Shown here: positions 33,115-42,932 of the stretch, in pieces
How positions within the stretch are numbered: the first letter of the stretch is position 1
How the letters are laid out: every line of letters begins with the position of its first letter
Assembly (NCBI RefSeq): GCF_008831285.2
Contig: NC_045150.1
Location: 8,196,001 to 8,260,000, forward strand
DNA: 64,000 bases
Source: Nymphaea colorata
Taxonomy: Eukaryota; Streptophyta; Magnoliopsida; Nymphaeales; Nymphaeaceae
Reading direction: 5' to 3'
Notes under the pieces: model-generated
The model's input: the letters and a program-made list of their open reading frames with translations, nothing else
Database searches by the model: none
What the model was told of the DNA's origin: nothing
Position numbers and translations under genes: made by a program

Positions 33115-36069
33115 GAGGCAGACGGACAGACGGAGGGATTCACGTACGTTTTGTATAATATATAATGATTTTTTATCCTAACGACTCTCCTACAAGAAAC
33201 ATAGAGAGACGTCAGGTTGTCGCAGGTTCACTTTTTTTTATAAAGAGCGTTGTGTGCATGAACACGATTCCCGGAGCGGGTCTGAATTGTGTTTCCAAAA
33301 GTTGGATCCAGTGTATCTAACTACTTTTGAACTGTTCCTAGAGCATTATACTTATCGTGTAGTTTAACTGAAGCAAGCATGATTTTAAAACAAATAAATT
33401 AGACGTTGTTTCATTGCCTAAGGTTTAGTTTTATCTTAACTTGGGTAGATGAGCAAAATGGAGATCCCAAATGTGAATTTTAAGTTTGATCTATGTTTTT
33501 AACCTGACGGATGACAGTCCACAATTGTTTTTTATTAAGATATAACAGCTTTTTACCATAAGAATATTTTATACAATGTTTCTTGGCTAATCTTAGCTGC
33601 CGACCTCCACACGAGCTGCGTGGCGAGTTATTTATTTATTTATTTTCTGTATATATTTTATCAGTGTTACCATAAGATGCTTAGGTGCCCGGGTCGGTGG
33701 CGGTCAAAGGTTCGATCCGCGCTCGCAACCAACGCCCGGTCAAAGTTTGACCGTCTCGGTCCCAGCTCTATGGGTCCGTCCTTGTTCGCGTCGCAGCCCA
33801 CCGCCACCAAACGTTTACCGGAATGGAGTCAACGGGGCGCAATGTTCTCGAAAAATCTAGCTCGAAGGACATTTTATGAGAAAACCGTAAGTACGTTTCG
33901 CTGAGCTCATTTACCTTGGTTATTATTATACACATTTCAACAACCTTAGTTGTAAATCATAGTGTGAGCAATGATCGTGTGTTGATTATCAAATTAATTT
34001 ACTATGTGATTCATATGGTTTCTATGTGTCTCACATCATCAACTTCTATTGAAATTCGAGTCTTCTTCAAATGTTCATCAACTTATAAAGTGCAAATCTA
34101 GACTCAGTATATATATAATGGCTTCAAAAGTGATAAATGTCTTACAATGGAAGTTGTGTCTTTGTTTTCGAGAAAGCGTTCAAGTGATCTGCGCCCACTT
34201 GAACGAAGGCGAATGTAGAGTTGCGGCTTACTGGCATAAAAAACCAGGTTTTTGACTTAGACATCCAAAAACATAAACCTGATTTTTAAAACTCATTAAA
34301 AAGCAGGTTTTTACAAAATCATGTTTTCAGAAAACCCATTTTTGAGGCGTCATCCAAACGCAACCTTATTTGAGGACTCCTTTTACTGACGTTGGATTCA
34401 TTCACCTGTGCTTTTGGTCATTTTAGTGAAGGAAAGGGCAGTGCGGTAATCCAGAAGAAAAAAGAAAAGAAAGATGATGGTCCGCGCCGAGCCCTTTTCT
34501 CCGTTTTGACCAAGACTCGGCTTTTCGTGCACACTTTTGCCACGGCCCACTCACAACCTCCGCGATGTGAATAAAATCGTCGTTCAACTTCAAACGGGAA
34601 AGAAGAGGCTCGATTTTTAAAACTAACAAAAGAAAAAAAAAATCCTCAAAGCCGCGTTGCTTTTATCGCTTTCTAGAAACAAAAGCAGGACGAATATTTC
34701 ACAGGCATTCTGTTCCAAGCAAGGCTATTTTATTTATTAAGAAGGCGACCCCAACCGACGTCTTCTGCTTTGAAAATAGACCTTTCCTTCTTTCAGAAAA
34801 ACCAGAATAAAGTCGGAATTTCGCGCTTCTAGAAACCGTGAACGAGTCCAACATCGGAGGGTGAATTGGGAAATCGATTTTTCTCGGCAAAAATATGCCG
34901 ACTCGGACTCTACTCCCGATGGGACCGTCGACCGTTGCACCACACCCCGAGGGGTAGAACCGACATTCTGGTTTCTTGGAGGGCGAGCGAAGGCCTTCTT
35001 TCTTTCCGATGGAGAGGCCTCGCACGTGCGCCTTACGTCCCGGTCACGTGCCACGACGGCTTCCCACCGCTCTCACGTGATCGGCGCACAACGACGGCGT
35101 TCCTCGCGGAAACATTTATCATCAAAAACGAAATCCGATCAAGTTGTATCCGACTCGTTCGGTTTCTCCGTTCGATCAAGGCAAACATGGTTAAACAAAT
35201 CGCTCAATGCAATGCATTAGGTGATGTTAATGATGCGTTACTAGAAGTTGAAGGATTTTTCTGTTCGTTCCAATTTGAATGAAAAAAAAACTACAAATTC
35301 ATATATATATGTATAAACTAAAATCTCCTTAGCGGTTTTGAATTTCATCCAATAAAAGTAATCCATTGTCATGAGCATGATTAAATGTACAAAAAAGTGT
35401 GCTGTGAAAAGCCTAAGAATTTCTCCATCCAATCTCATGAATCAAGAACGGTATATATATGTCGTGGGGGTTTGGTTGCTAAAAATCGGGTGAGTGAGAG
35501 GTTCATCCCATCGTTCAAAATGAGGCCCAAAGGCCCTTGTTTTTAAGGTCTTGAACTGTGCGGGTGTTAACGATAGCAATGATGCACAATTCAAGTCTTA
35601 CCACCTTAAGACACAGAAACATATTGCTCACAGGAATTAAACCGAATGTTTGCCTTTATAATAGAAGATACTAACTCGACCAGTTATGCCATGCCTGATG
35701 AAGCTATATCAACACTTTTACTTTTGTATTGTTTTTAAAGAACTTTTTCTTGATATCAACATTTTTGTATTGTTTTTAAATAACTTTTTGTATGTGTCCA
35801 GCTGATTTGGCTTCACATGTGGCACAGCTGAAATAGAAAGTCTTAATTTAACGCAATTGCGGACGACTTCTAAAGCTTGTTTGATATCATGAGACATCAT
35901 GTCCAATGCCAGCCTCCCCGTCCCATACGAAAAGACTTGTGGTGTTCAAGTGAAAGTCAGATTTGGACGTATGAATCAATCTAAGAGGACGACACAAGCA
36001 TCCAACAAAGGCAAAAATAAAAAATTATAAAAATGAAAAAAAATCCAATGACATTATTATCCTTGACAA
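33110..36069. other. Gene-poor spacer with a G-box cluster
   Basis: No gene was supported. A less AT-rich segment at about 34860-35180 holds three CACGTG sites at 35023, 35045 and 35074. A perfect inverted pair GGTCAAA-G-TTTGACC lies at 33738-33752. A stretch at 34230-34370 has GGTTTTTGACTTAGACATCC at one side and GCGTCATCCAAACGC at the other and may be a small decayed transposon. A short tandem repeat of TTTTGTATTGTTTTTAAA type lies at about 35707-35795. Confidence 0.45.
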
Positions 36070-36345
36070 AATGGAGAATTATTTTATTAAAGATCTCCAA
36101 TCCGAGCCAAAGGGGTTAGCAGATTGTATCGGCCTCCAAGTACAAGCCAAAGGGAAAGTCAAGGGAGACCGGCACTCGAACATAGTCAAACGTGGATCTC
36201 GTGGGGGGACTCCCGATTCGTCCTTCACCGAATATTTAGGGGGCATTTCGATAAATTGCACCACCCCAGCGTCCATAAGACTTCGAACGGGAGGGACCAC
36301 ACCTTCCTTGACTGAGTTGACCGGGGAAACGAAGCATGCGCCCCG
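36070..36345 (-). mobile_element. Possible tRNA-derived SINE relic
   Basis: On the minus strand, a box like the pol III A box (TCAACTCAGTCAAGG) is followed 32 bases later by GTTCGAAGTC, like the B box GGTTCGANTCC. The order and spacing suit a tRNA-derived head. The region also differs in composition from its flanks. The 3' tail is not clear and no target duplication was confirmed, so this is tentative. Confidence 0.35.
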
Positions 36346-36455
36346 AGCACGAGGTAGCTTCTTTCCTGGGTTCAAAGACCTTTATACCCTTCAGTATCTA
36401 AACAATGTCACCCCCAACTCATTGCTCATAATCAAGTGACGTAAGCACATACAAC

Positions 36456-36458
<3 letters not shown>

Positions 36459-36485
<27 letters not shown>
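36459..36485. repeat. (TA)n microsatellite
   Basis: About 26 bases of TA dinucleotide. Confidence 0.95.
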
Positions 36486-36486
<1 letters not shown>

Positions 36487-37181
36487 AGTGATAGTGTTTG
36501 ACATGATAAAGAGCAGCCTCATAAATGTGGTTGATTTTTTGATAAGCTTAGATAAGATGCTGTCTCTGCAAAATATCTCCTTCTCTGGGTGCAGTTTTTT
36601 TCTGCTTTTCAAATTTGTGCACAAGTAGAACTTTTCTCCTTATCATGTAAAAGAGTTTTATACATAAAAAGCAATATGTTAAACAAGAGCAGTTTCTCTT
36701 CTATGACAATAGATTGATAACAAAATGGCCCCTTCAAACAAAAAAAACAAAAAATCAATGAATTTGTGGTTCCTAATGCTGCTCAATTTCAAGGGTCTCC
36801 ATGTTGGAGAATTCATTAGATAACTACCACTTCACAATTTCTTTCCACCTTTTTCATGCTTATCTGTACCTACTCATTCTTCGCTCCTACTTCTTCCCAA
36901 ACTTTCCACATTAGTTCTTGAGGTTGGAAAAAAAATTCTTCTAATAAAATGATATATGTTGCTTCATTAGAAGATAAACATGCAACTAAAAACAAAAGAA
37001 GGCACTCATTTTTCCCCATACCATAGGCCCCATTTTTCTTTAAATATGGAAACTTGTAGAAGGTTCAATTTGAAGTTGTCTCCAACCTCTTCATCGAAAC
37101 CTACCCCGCCAACCTAGAGTAAAACCAATACTTGTTGAAATCTAGGCTCACAATACGGTTAATCCGACATGGGCAATCTGC
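36486..37181. other. AT-rich spacer
   Basis: Nothing beyond AT-rich unique-looking sequence was seen. Confidence 0.45.
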
Positions 37182-37364
37182 AGTAGCAGAGCCATAAATT
37201 TTTTGCGAAGGAGCGCTAATATGTTGTAACTCAATTTTAGACCCCCCCAGGAAATCTTAGACCCCGTATAGTAAAATGGAGGCAACGTTGCATAATAAGT
37301 TTAATTAAATGGGTCTGTGCGGGCGACTGCCCACACAAACTCACGTGTGGCTCCACCACTGGGC
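37182..37364. mobile_element. Short terminal-inverted-repeat element (CAGTGGCGGAGCCA family)
   Basis: It starts CAGTAGCAGAGCCA and ends with the inverted form TGGCTCCACCACTG, about 11 of 14 bases pairing. Three related segments lie at 58110-58277, 58625-58775 and 61205-61350. Termini of this kind are common in plant genomes; the class of transposon is not settled by the sequence here. Confidence 0.5.
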
Positions 37365-38320
37365 CCTAGTAATCTGCCCGAAAGATTGATAAGCCAAAGC
37401 ACATTCAACTCATAATGTGCAAATATAAGGGGAAAAAATAATGTCAATGACAATTAGACAAGAATTAGTTTGCCTTAAAGATTGTGGCTTGACTGATCTC
37501 TCCATTCTAAAGCAGCTGCTATCTTTCTGCAAGTTTGCATCAAGTGACATGGGTCCCACTTGGCACGTGGGCGCGGGCCATTAGCTCTTCAAATGTGGGG
37601 TCCATGTTTCTCTATCGTGACGTGGCACAATATCTACTTGTCCTTGGTTACATGCCATGCCCCAGTTCGAGGCCCAGTCCTAATGATTTTCGGGCTATTA
37701 TTTGATAGTACGAATCTAATTTCAAACTTGCTTAGTTCCATCTAGTACGCAGTTTTAAACCCGAATAGGATTTTGAGTTTGATATTCGACTGAAATACGA
37801 TCGAGATCGGACCCAACTACATACATACATCAGATCTTATATTAGTCAAATCTAAATCCAAATTCAAATCCAAATCTAGATCCAATAAGGTTGTAGGGGC
37901 CACATTCTATTGGGAACATGAACTGTGTAGGACGTTATCATTGTCCCTAATGCAGGCACAGGGGAGAGACAAGATACTTGCAACTTGAAGGAGTCCCCAT
38001 GTCTCTCGTTTTCAAATGAGAACTTGGGGTCGCTTTGTTTTGTCAGAAATGATAATGACAAGACGCTGTGCCGCAGGAGAGCCTCAAAATTTTGCACACC
38101 ATGATTGTTCCCTAACAGCTTTATGCTGTCCTAATTTCGCTGACAAACGTTCATGTAACAGAGGGACAAGAGACAGCAACGTGATTGGTACTTCAGGAAA
38201 ATATCGTGATGTTAACCTCTCGTTTCACCAACTTAACTTACATGTTGAACAGTTTTTCTTTTCATGTTTACTGTGCGGAAATTGTTTTGCTTGCTACTTT
38301 ATTACCTAAATTGTGCCATA
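37365..38320. other. Spacer
   Basis: No gene was found. A CACGTG lies near 37564 in a GC-richer patch. From 37745 to 37890 the sequence repeats words such as AAATCTAAATCCAAATTC, a style seen also at 16575-16800 and 48120-48420. Confidence 0.4.
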
Positions 38321-38448
38321 ATATATCATTTCACTCGAGTGCCGCAGTTTGCAGTTCAAAAGAGTAATATACTGATCATGATATATCGTTTCACTCGAAT
38401 GTCACACTTGCCGCAGTTTACAGTTCAAAAGAATAATATACCGATACG
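38321..38448. repeat. Tandem duplication (60/68 bp)
   Basis: Two adjacent copies start ATATATCnTTTCACTCGA, share GCCGCAGTTTnCAGTTCAAA and end AATATACnGATnC. The second copy, from 38381, has about eight extra bases (GTCACACT region). Confidence 0.85.
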
Positions 38449-38589
38449 TGTGACAGTGACCATATATGTTGAGCAGCAGTTGTGACACAATGTTTTAAGT
38501 AAGATATTTTCTCCGTCTCAGTTGCCTTTCAATCATGCCGTTCAAATATTGCAGCTGACCTTTTTTATCGACATTAACTGCAATTTCTA

Positions 38590-38905
38590 TCACGGTACCC
38601 ATGCCGGGTACGGGGATGTGGGTACGCTATATATTAAAACTTTTAAAATTATATTTTCAAACTTATTTTTTTTCTAATTTTTTATTTTTCCCTTCTTTTA
38701 TATTTTCCTTCCAAGAAGATTCTATATTTTCCTCTTACTTTTCTTTAATTTTGAGAATTTTTGTAGATTATAAATCTGTTAATGCTTTTTTTTCATTTGA
38801 TCATTTTTAAGAATTTAAAAATTTATCATACTCGCGTACCCACAATTTTCAAAATCGTTGTACCCAAACTCGCATTGTCTTATCCGTGCTAGTACCATAC
38901 CCGCA
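38590..38905. mobile_element. Possible MITE with GGGTAC-rich ends
   Basis: The left part has CGGTACCCATGCCGGGTACG and GTGGGTACG; the right part has CGTACCCACA, GTACCCAAACTCGC and ATACCCGCACC, an approximate inverted arrangement around a very T-rich core. A similar start (TTGGGTACGTGCACTAAAAC) and end (CAAGTACCCAC) occur at 43317-43583. Limits are approximate. Confidence 0.4.
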
Positions 38906-39911
38906 CCTGACATAGCATTTGGGTGCACAAAAAGATCAGTGGTGACGCAAACTCTTTCCTTTGTTTACATGTTTTTGTCTGAAAAATTCAAATGGTTAAA
39001 TTCTTTTTCAGGTGCCAATGTTTTAGCCCCGATTGAAAATTTTGGGAGACTTAACAAATGGTTTTGAGTAATATTGGTGCACGTTAACTATATATAAGTC
39101 TTCATCATGTGACTTTAGAAAATGATATTTGACGCCAACATAGGGTGGTCTCCTATTTTTTTTATTAAATAATATTTTAGATTGTTTAATAAAATTAAGG
39201 AAAGTTTCTTCACACCCAAAAAATGGTGATAAACAAAAAAGAAAAACTGTCAACTGCTTGATATTGTTAAATTTAGCACCCAAGATTGGCGCCATTAGTG
39301 AAAAATGACATTTGCATGCCCATTACTAAGTTAAGTTCTGGTTATACGATAAAAATACAAAATAATTTTAATAAAGACAAATTGAAATTTCATCGGTTTT
39401 TATTAGCTTTATATGGCTAATACCAAATACATAATCAGTCATATCCGAATAATAACTTCTTTTTTTAAAAAAAATTAGTGATGCGGTACTTTTATTAATG
39501 TTAGCAAGTTCATGTTATGGTATCGATAACGTTATGGCACATTTTCATGTTATTCTAGCAATTTTTACTGATTAAATTCCAAGAATACAATGTTATAGAT
39601 CCTTTTACCGACTAAAGAAAAACTTACATCTACTTCTAAAAATACTAAAAGACTAGGTGTGGTTGGCCGCCGATATGAATATGATGCTTGCTTGTCAGCC
39701 ATTTTCATTCGTTGTTAGAAGTTCAAACCTTATTATAGAATTTAGATTCGTCGAAAGAACTGCTCATAGTACAGTAAGCTTGCTGACCATTATCCAGCAC
39801 AGAAACAGCGGCCGCGAAATGTCCAAATCGTTATAGAATTATACGCCATGCACCAAGAGAGCTTGGAACTTACCAAAACCACACTCTCCTCCTCTGCATC
39901 TCAGCGTCAAC
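38906..39911. other. AT-rich spacer
   Basis: No gene was found. The last 130 bases become less AT-rich and lead into the small-gene candidate. Confidence 0.45.
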
Positions 39912-40316
39912 ATGGCCGCTCTCGTCACGCAAAGAATATCGGCTGTTCTACGACCTTTTGGTGCTCTCCGCGTTCCAAATTTCCAAGTGGGTAGTTGATC
40001 TTCAACAGCATTGTCCAAAATTGCGGTGCTCAATTTCCAAACGACCGAGACACTCAGATGTGTGCCCACCTAATCTGTTAATCTGCTTCCACTCCTTTGC
40101 TTCGAATTATTGAACATGGCGGGGACGGTGGCCGTCCACCATGAGCACCACCAGAAGCATGGAGGACGGCCTGAAAGAGTGAAGGCCGGCCGGCCGGCAT
40201 CTGGTAGCCACTTCCTGGTGGGCTTACTACCAGAGAGTCAGTTCAAGCATGGGAAATTAACACATCCAAGCATGAACATAGCCGCAATGGCTGATGCTAT
40301 CAACAACAATGACTGA
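39912..40316 (+). CDS. Candidate small gene of unknown function (weak)
   Basis: An ATG at 39912 opens a 25-residue stretch starting MAALVTQRISAVLRPFG, which has the Arg-rich, acid-free look of a mitochondrial presequence. It is followed by a donor-like CAA/GTGGGT and then a stop at 39996-39998. About 120 bp downstream an open frame runs from 40110 to 40316 and ends MNIAAMADAINNND. It has His- and Gly-rich sequence and no domain I recognise. Joining the two is possible but the acceptor is poor. It may equally be two unrelated open frames in a GC-richer patch. No function is claimed. Confidence 0.18.
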
Positions 40317-41279
40317 AGAGGTGCTCGCAGAGTCAGGTGGGCAGGCGGTCGGCGGTTACAACTTACAACTTCATAGGCACTCTTCTTCTGCATAAGCCAA
40401 AACCAAATCCTTACCATCAAGGCAAGGAAGGGTGAAGTAGTTTTACGCATCTGAACGACTAACTTGTCTCATATTAAGTACAGAAAAGGGAAGCTATCAA
40501 CACAGAGGAAAACACCATCACCATTTGATCGCAAAAGTCAGATCAGGTCATCCACTGTTGCTCGTTGAACACACCTTAGAGAGCAGATGCTTCCAATACA
40601 CTCTCAACATTACATGAAAAGTCTCCCGGAGAAGCGTGTGTGATTTCTTATGGTATTCCAAATTTTCACAAGGTGCAAAAAACAGAGACAGAGAGTCGCC
40701 CTCCCTTGTATACGCACGCGACACGCACGCCAACTCATCGACGTCTCGACAAGATTTCCGTATCATCTTATCAACAGGTTGCATTGAACAGATTAATAAT
40801 TGCAGGCAGTTCCCATACGCAATTGCATCCAAAACTGACTAAAGTACGTTTCATTTAAAAGTTGGAATTCAAAAAGGGTTAACAAAATTAATTTGAACAC
40901 CTAATTTCCAATTCCCACTACAAGCCAGACTTGGCAGCTGCTAGATACCACCTGCACCTATCTACGTAATCAAATACGACCGAACTATTTGATTAGCAGT
41001 CGACGGTCTTATATTTGTGGATTGGACATTTGAAGAGGTAAACTGAACGTGTATAAACATTATAACCACAGTTAAAACACATCTCTGACGGGATCTTCAG
41101 TTATGATCTCAGCCACATGCTGCCATTGCTCGTAAATAAAGGAAAACTCCATCAGTGATTGACAGAACGATCAAGCTTGGACATTCATTCTCCAGATAAC
41201 CAATCTAAGATGGTAAACTCCGCCTTCAGTAGGTGGCACTTTCCCCTTATAAATAGAAGAACCTTCCTCCAAGTAAGAC

Positions 41280-41318
<39 letters not shown>

Positions 41319-41398
41319 GACAAGCAAAATGTTGCAGCAGTCATCGTAGACACTGCTATCCTCATAGACGAACGAGTATTTCTTATGCCTTGAGAGTT
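40317..41398. other. Spacer and 3' region of the Cys4 gene
   Basis: No other gene was found. The part next to 41399 should hold the 3' UTR of the minus-strand gene. A (CT)n run of about 30 bases lies at 41283-41315. Confidence 0.45.
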
Positions 41399-42023
41399 CT
41401 ATTTGCTGAGGTCGACAACCTCCTTCACGAGTTTGGAGACCGATTCCTTTGTCTCTTGTGATACGACCAGCTCTGGATGTGCTGAGTTCAACGCATAGAT
41501 GGTCAATACTCTAAGCACATTCACTAAATTCAAGTTTTCCTCCGTTTGCACTCCCATATTCTTGAAACTGCACAATTCTTTCAACCGGCAGGCTTCACAA
41601 ACCTGAATAAACGCAGAAAAACAGAAAAAAGTAATTGACAATACATTCAGTTCTCTGAAAACAGGAAAAGCCCAATTTATGAATGACTCGAACAAACCAA
41701 ACAGACACAAAACCAACAATAGCAGTATATCAAGGACGAGTCACGTAGTAATTTATGCACTGGTTCAGCAGACTGTCAATTAGATCTTTGTCAACAACAA
41801 CAATACCATAAGCAATTTTGAGCATCTCGCCAAATAGGTACTTGACGACCTGTAGCTAGAAGGATCCTCAGATTCCTGGCCACGTAGTTTCGCAATTTAA
41901 AACCTACTTTGTCAAACTAGTGACTAGTCAGTTCAAGTAGCAGCTAGTCAGCTTTGTTTGCAGTATTCCAGTTCCTTTCTAGACTCCAAATCACCAAATT
42001 ATATATATACATACATATATATC

Positions 42024-42059
<36 letters not shown>

Positions 42060-42892
42060 AAGAGAAAAAACTAGGCAGGCACCGGTAGCAGACTCATGAA
42101 GAGCCTACATGGATCCACTCAACAGAAGGAAAGGGAGAAAGAAGACCGGAGGAAAACAAATGAGGGAACGAGTCAAAGTAAGGTTCTGAATGCACCTTGA
42201 TTAATATAATTTAAGATGGAATGAAAATAAAAAAACAGCTTTTTAGGTTTAAAAATAAAAAATCATATTTTTTGGACCACCTATGTGCCTCGCTCTACAT
42301 GTTTATGCTGGTAGCTAGATGTAAATCTACAGGCACTTTGAAGTTTGAACTGTATATATGTAATAGCAGATGTTTGTCTATGTGCTTAGTCATCTTATCA
42401 TAGATTCAAATTTCTGTCATGTAAACATAAATATATATATATATATATATGGAAAACTGAACCCTGACTCTGGTATGTTTCTGTTCCTCGACAGTCCATC
42501 AAGGCCATCCAATCTTTTGATCCAATGACCATAATATTTTACATATTTTTTTCTTTTTCTACCCACTCTCTCTCCTTCTTCTTCAGTCGGAGGAAGGCAT
42601 CTCACACCTCCCCTTTCTCTCTCTGACTTGATATAGAGGGGCAACTCCACCTCCCCCCATTGGGCAGCAGGCAAACTGACTGTCGCCAGCAAGCCAGTGC
42701 CAACCAGCGATGGGAAAGTGGCCCACTGCCGGAGGCAGGGCGCCACCCTGTTGCCCTACCATGGGAGAGGCTGAAGGAGAGGGGGAAAGAGAGAGAGAGA
42801 AAAAAAAAAGTATCAGGGCCATCCGATCTTTTGATTGGACGGTCCTAATGAGCTGTCTGAGGGACAGAAATTTAACAGAGTCAGCATTCACA

Positions 42893-42932
<40 letters not shown>

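Noticed and set aside
33680-33750. tRNA gene suggested by GGTTCGATCC
   Set aside because: The flanks do not pair to form a T arm, and no acceptor or anticodon stem could be drawn.
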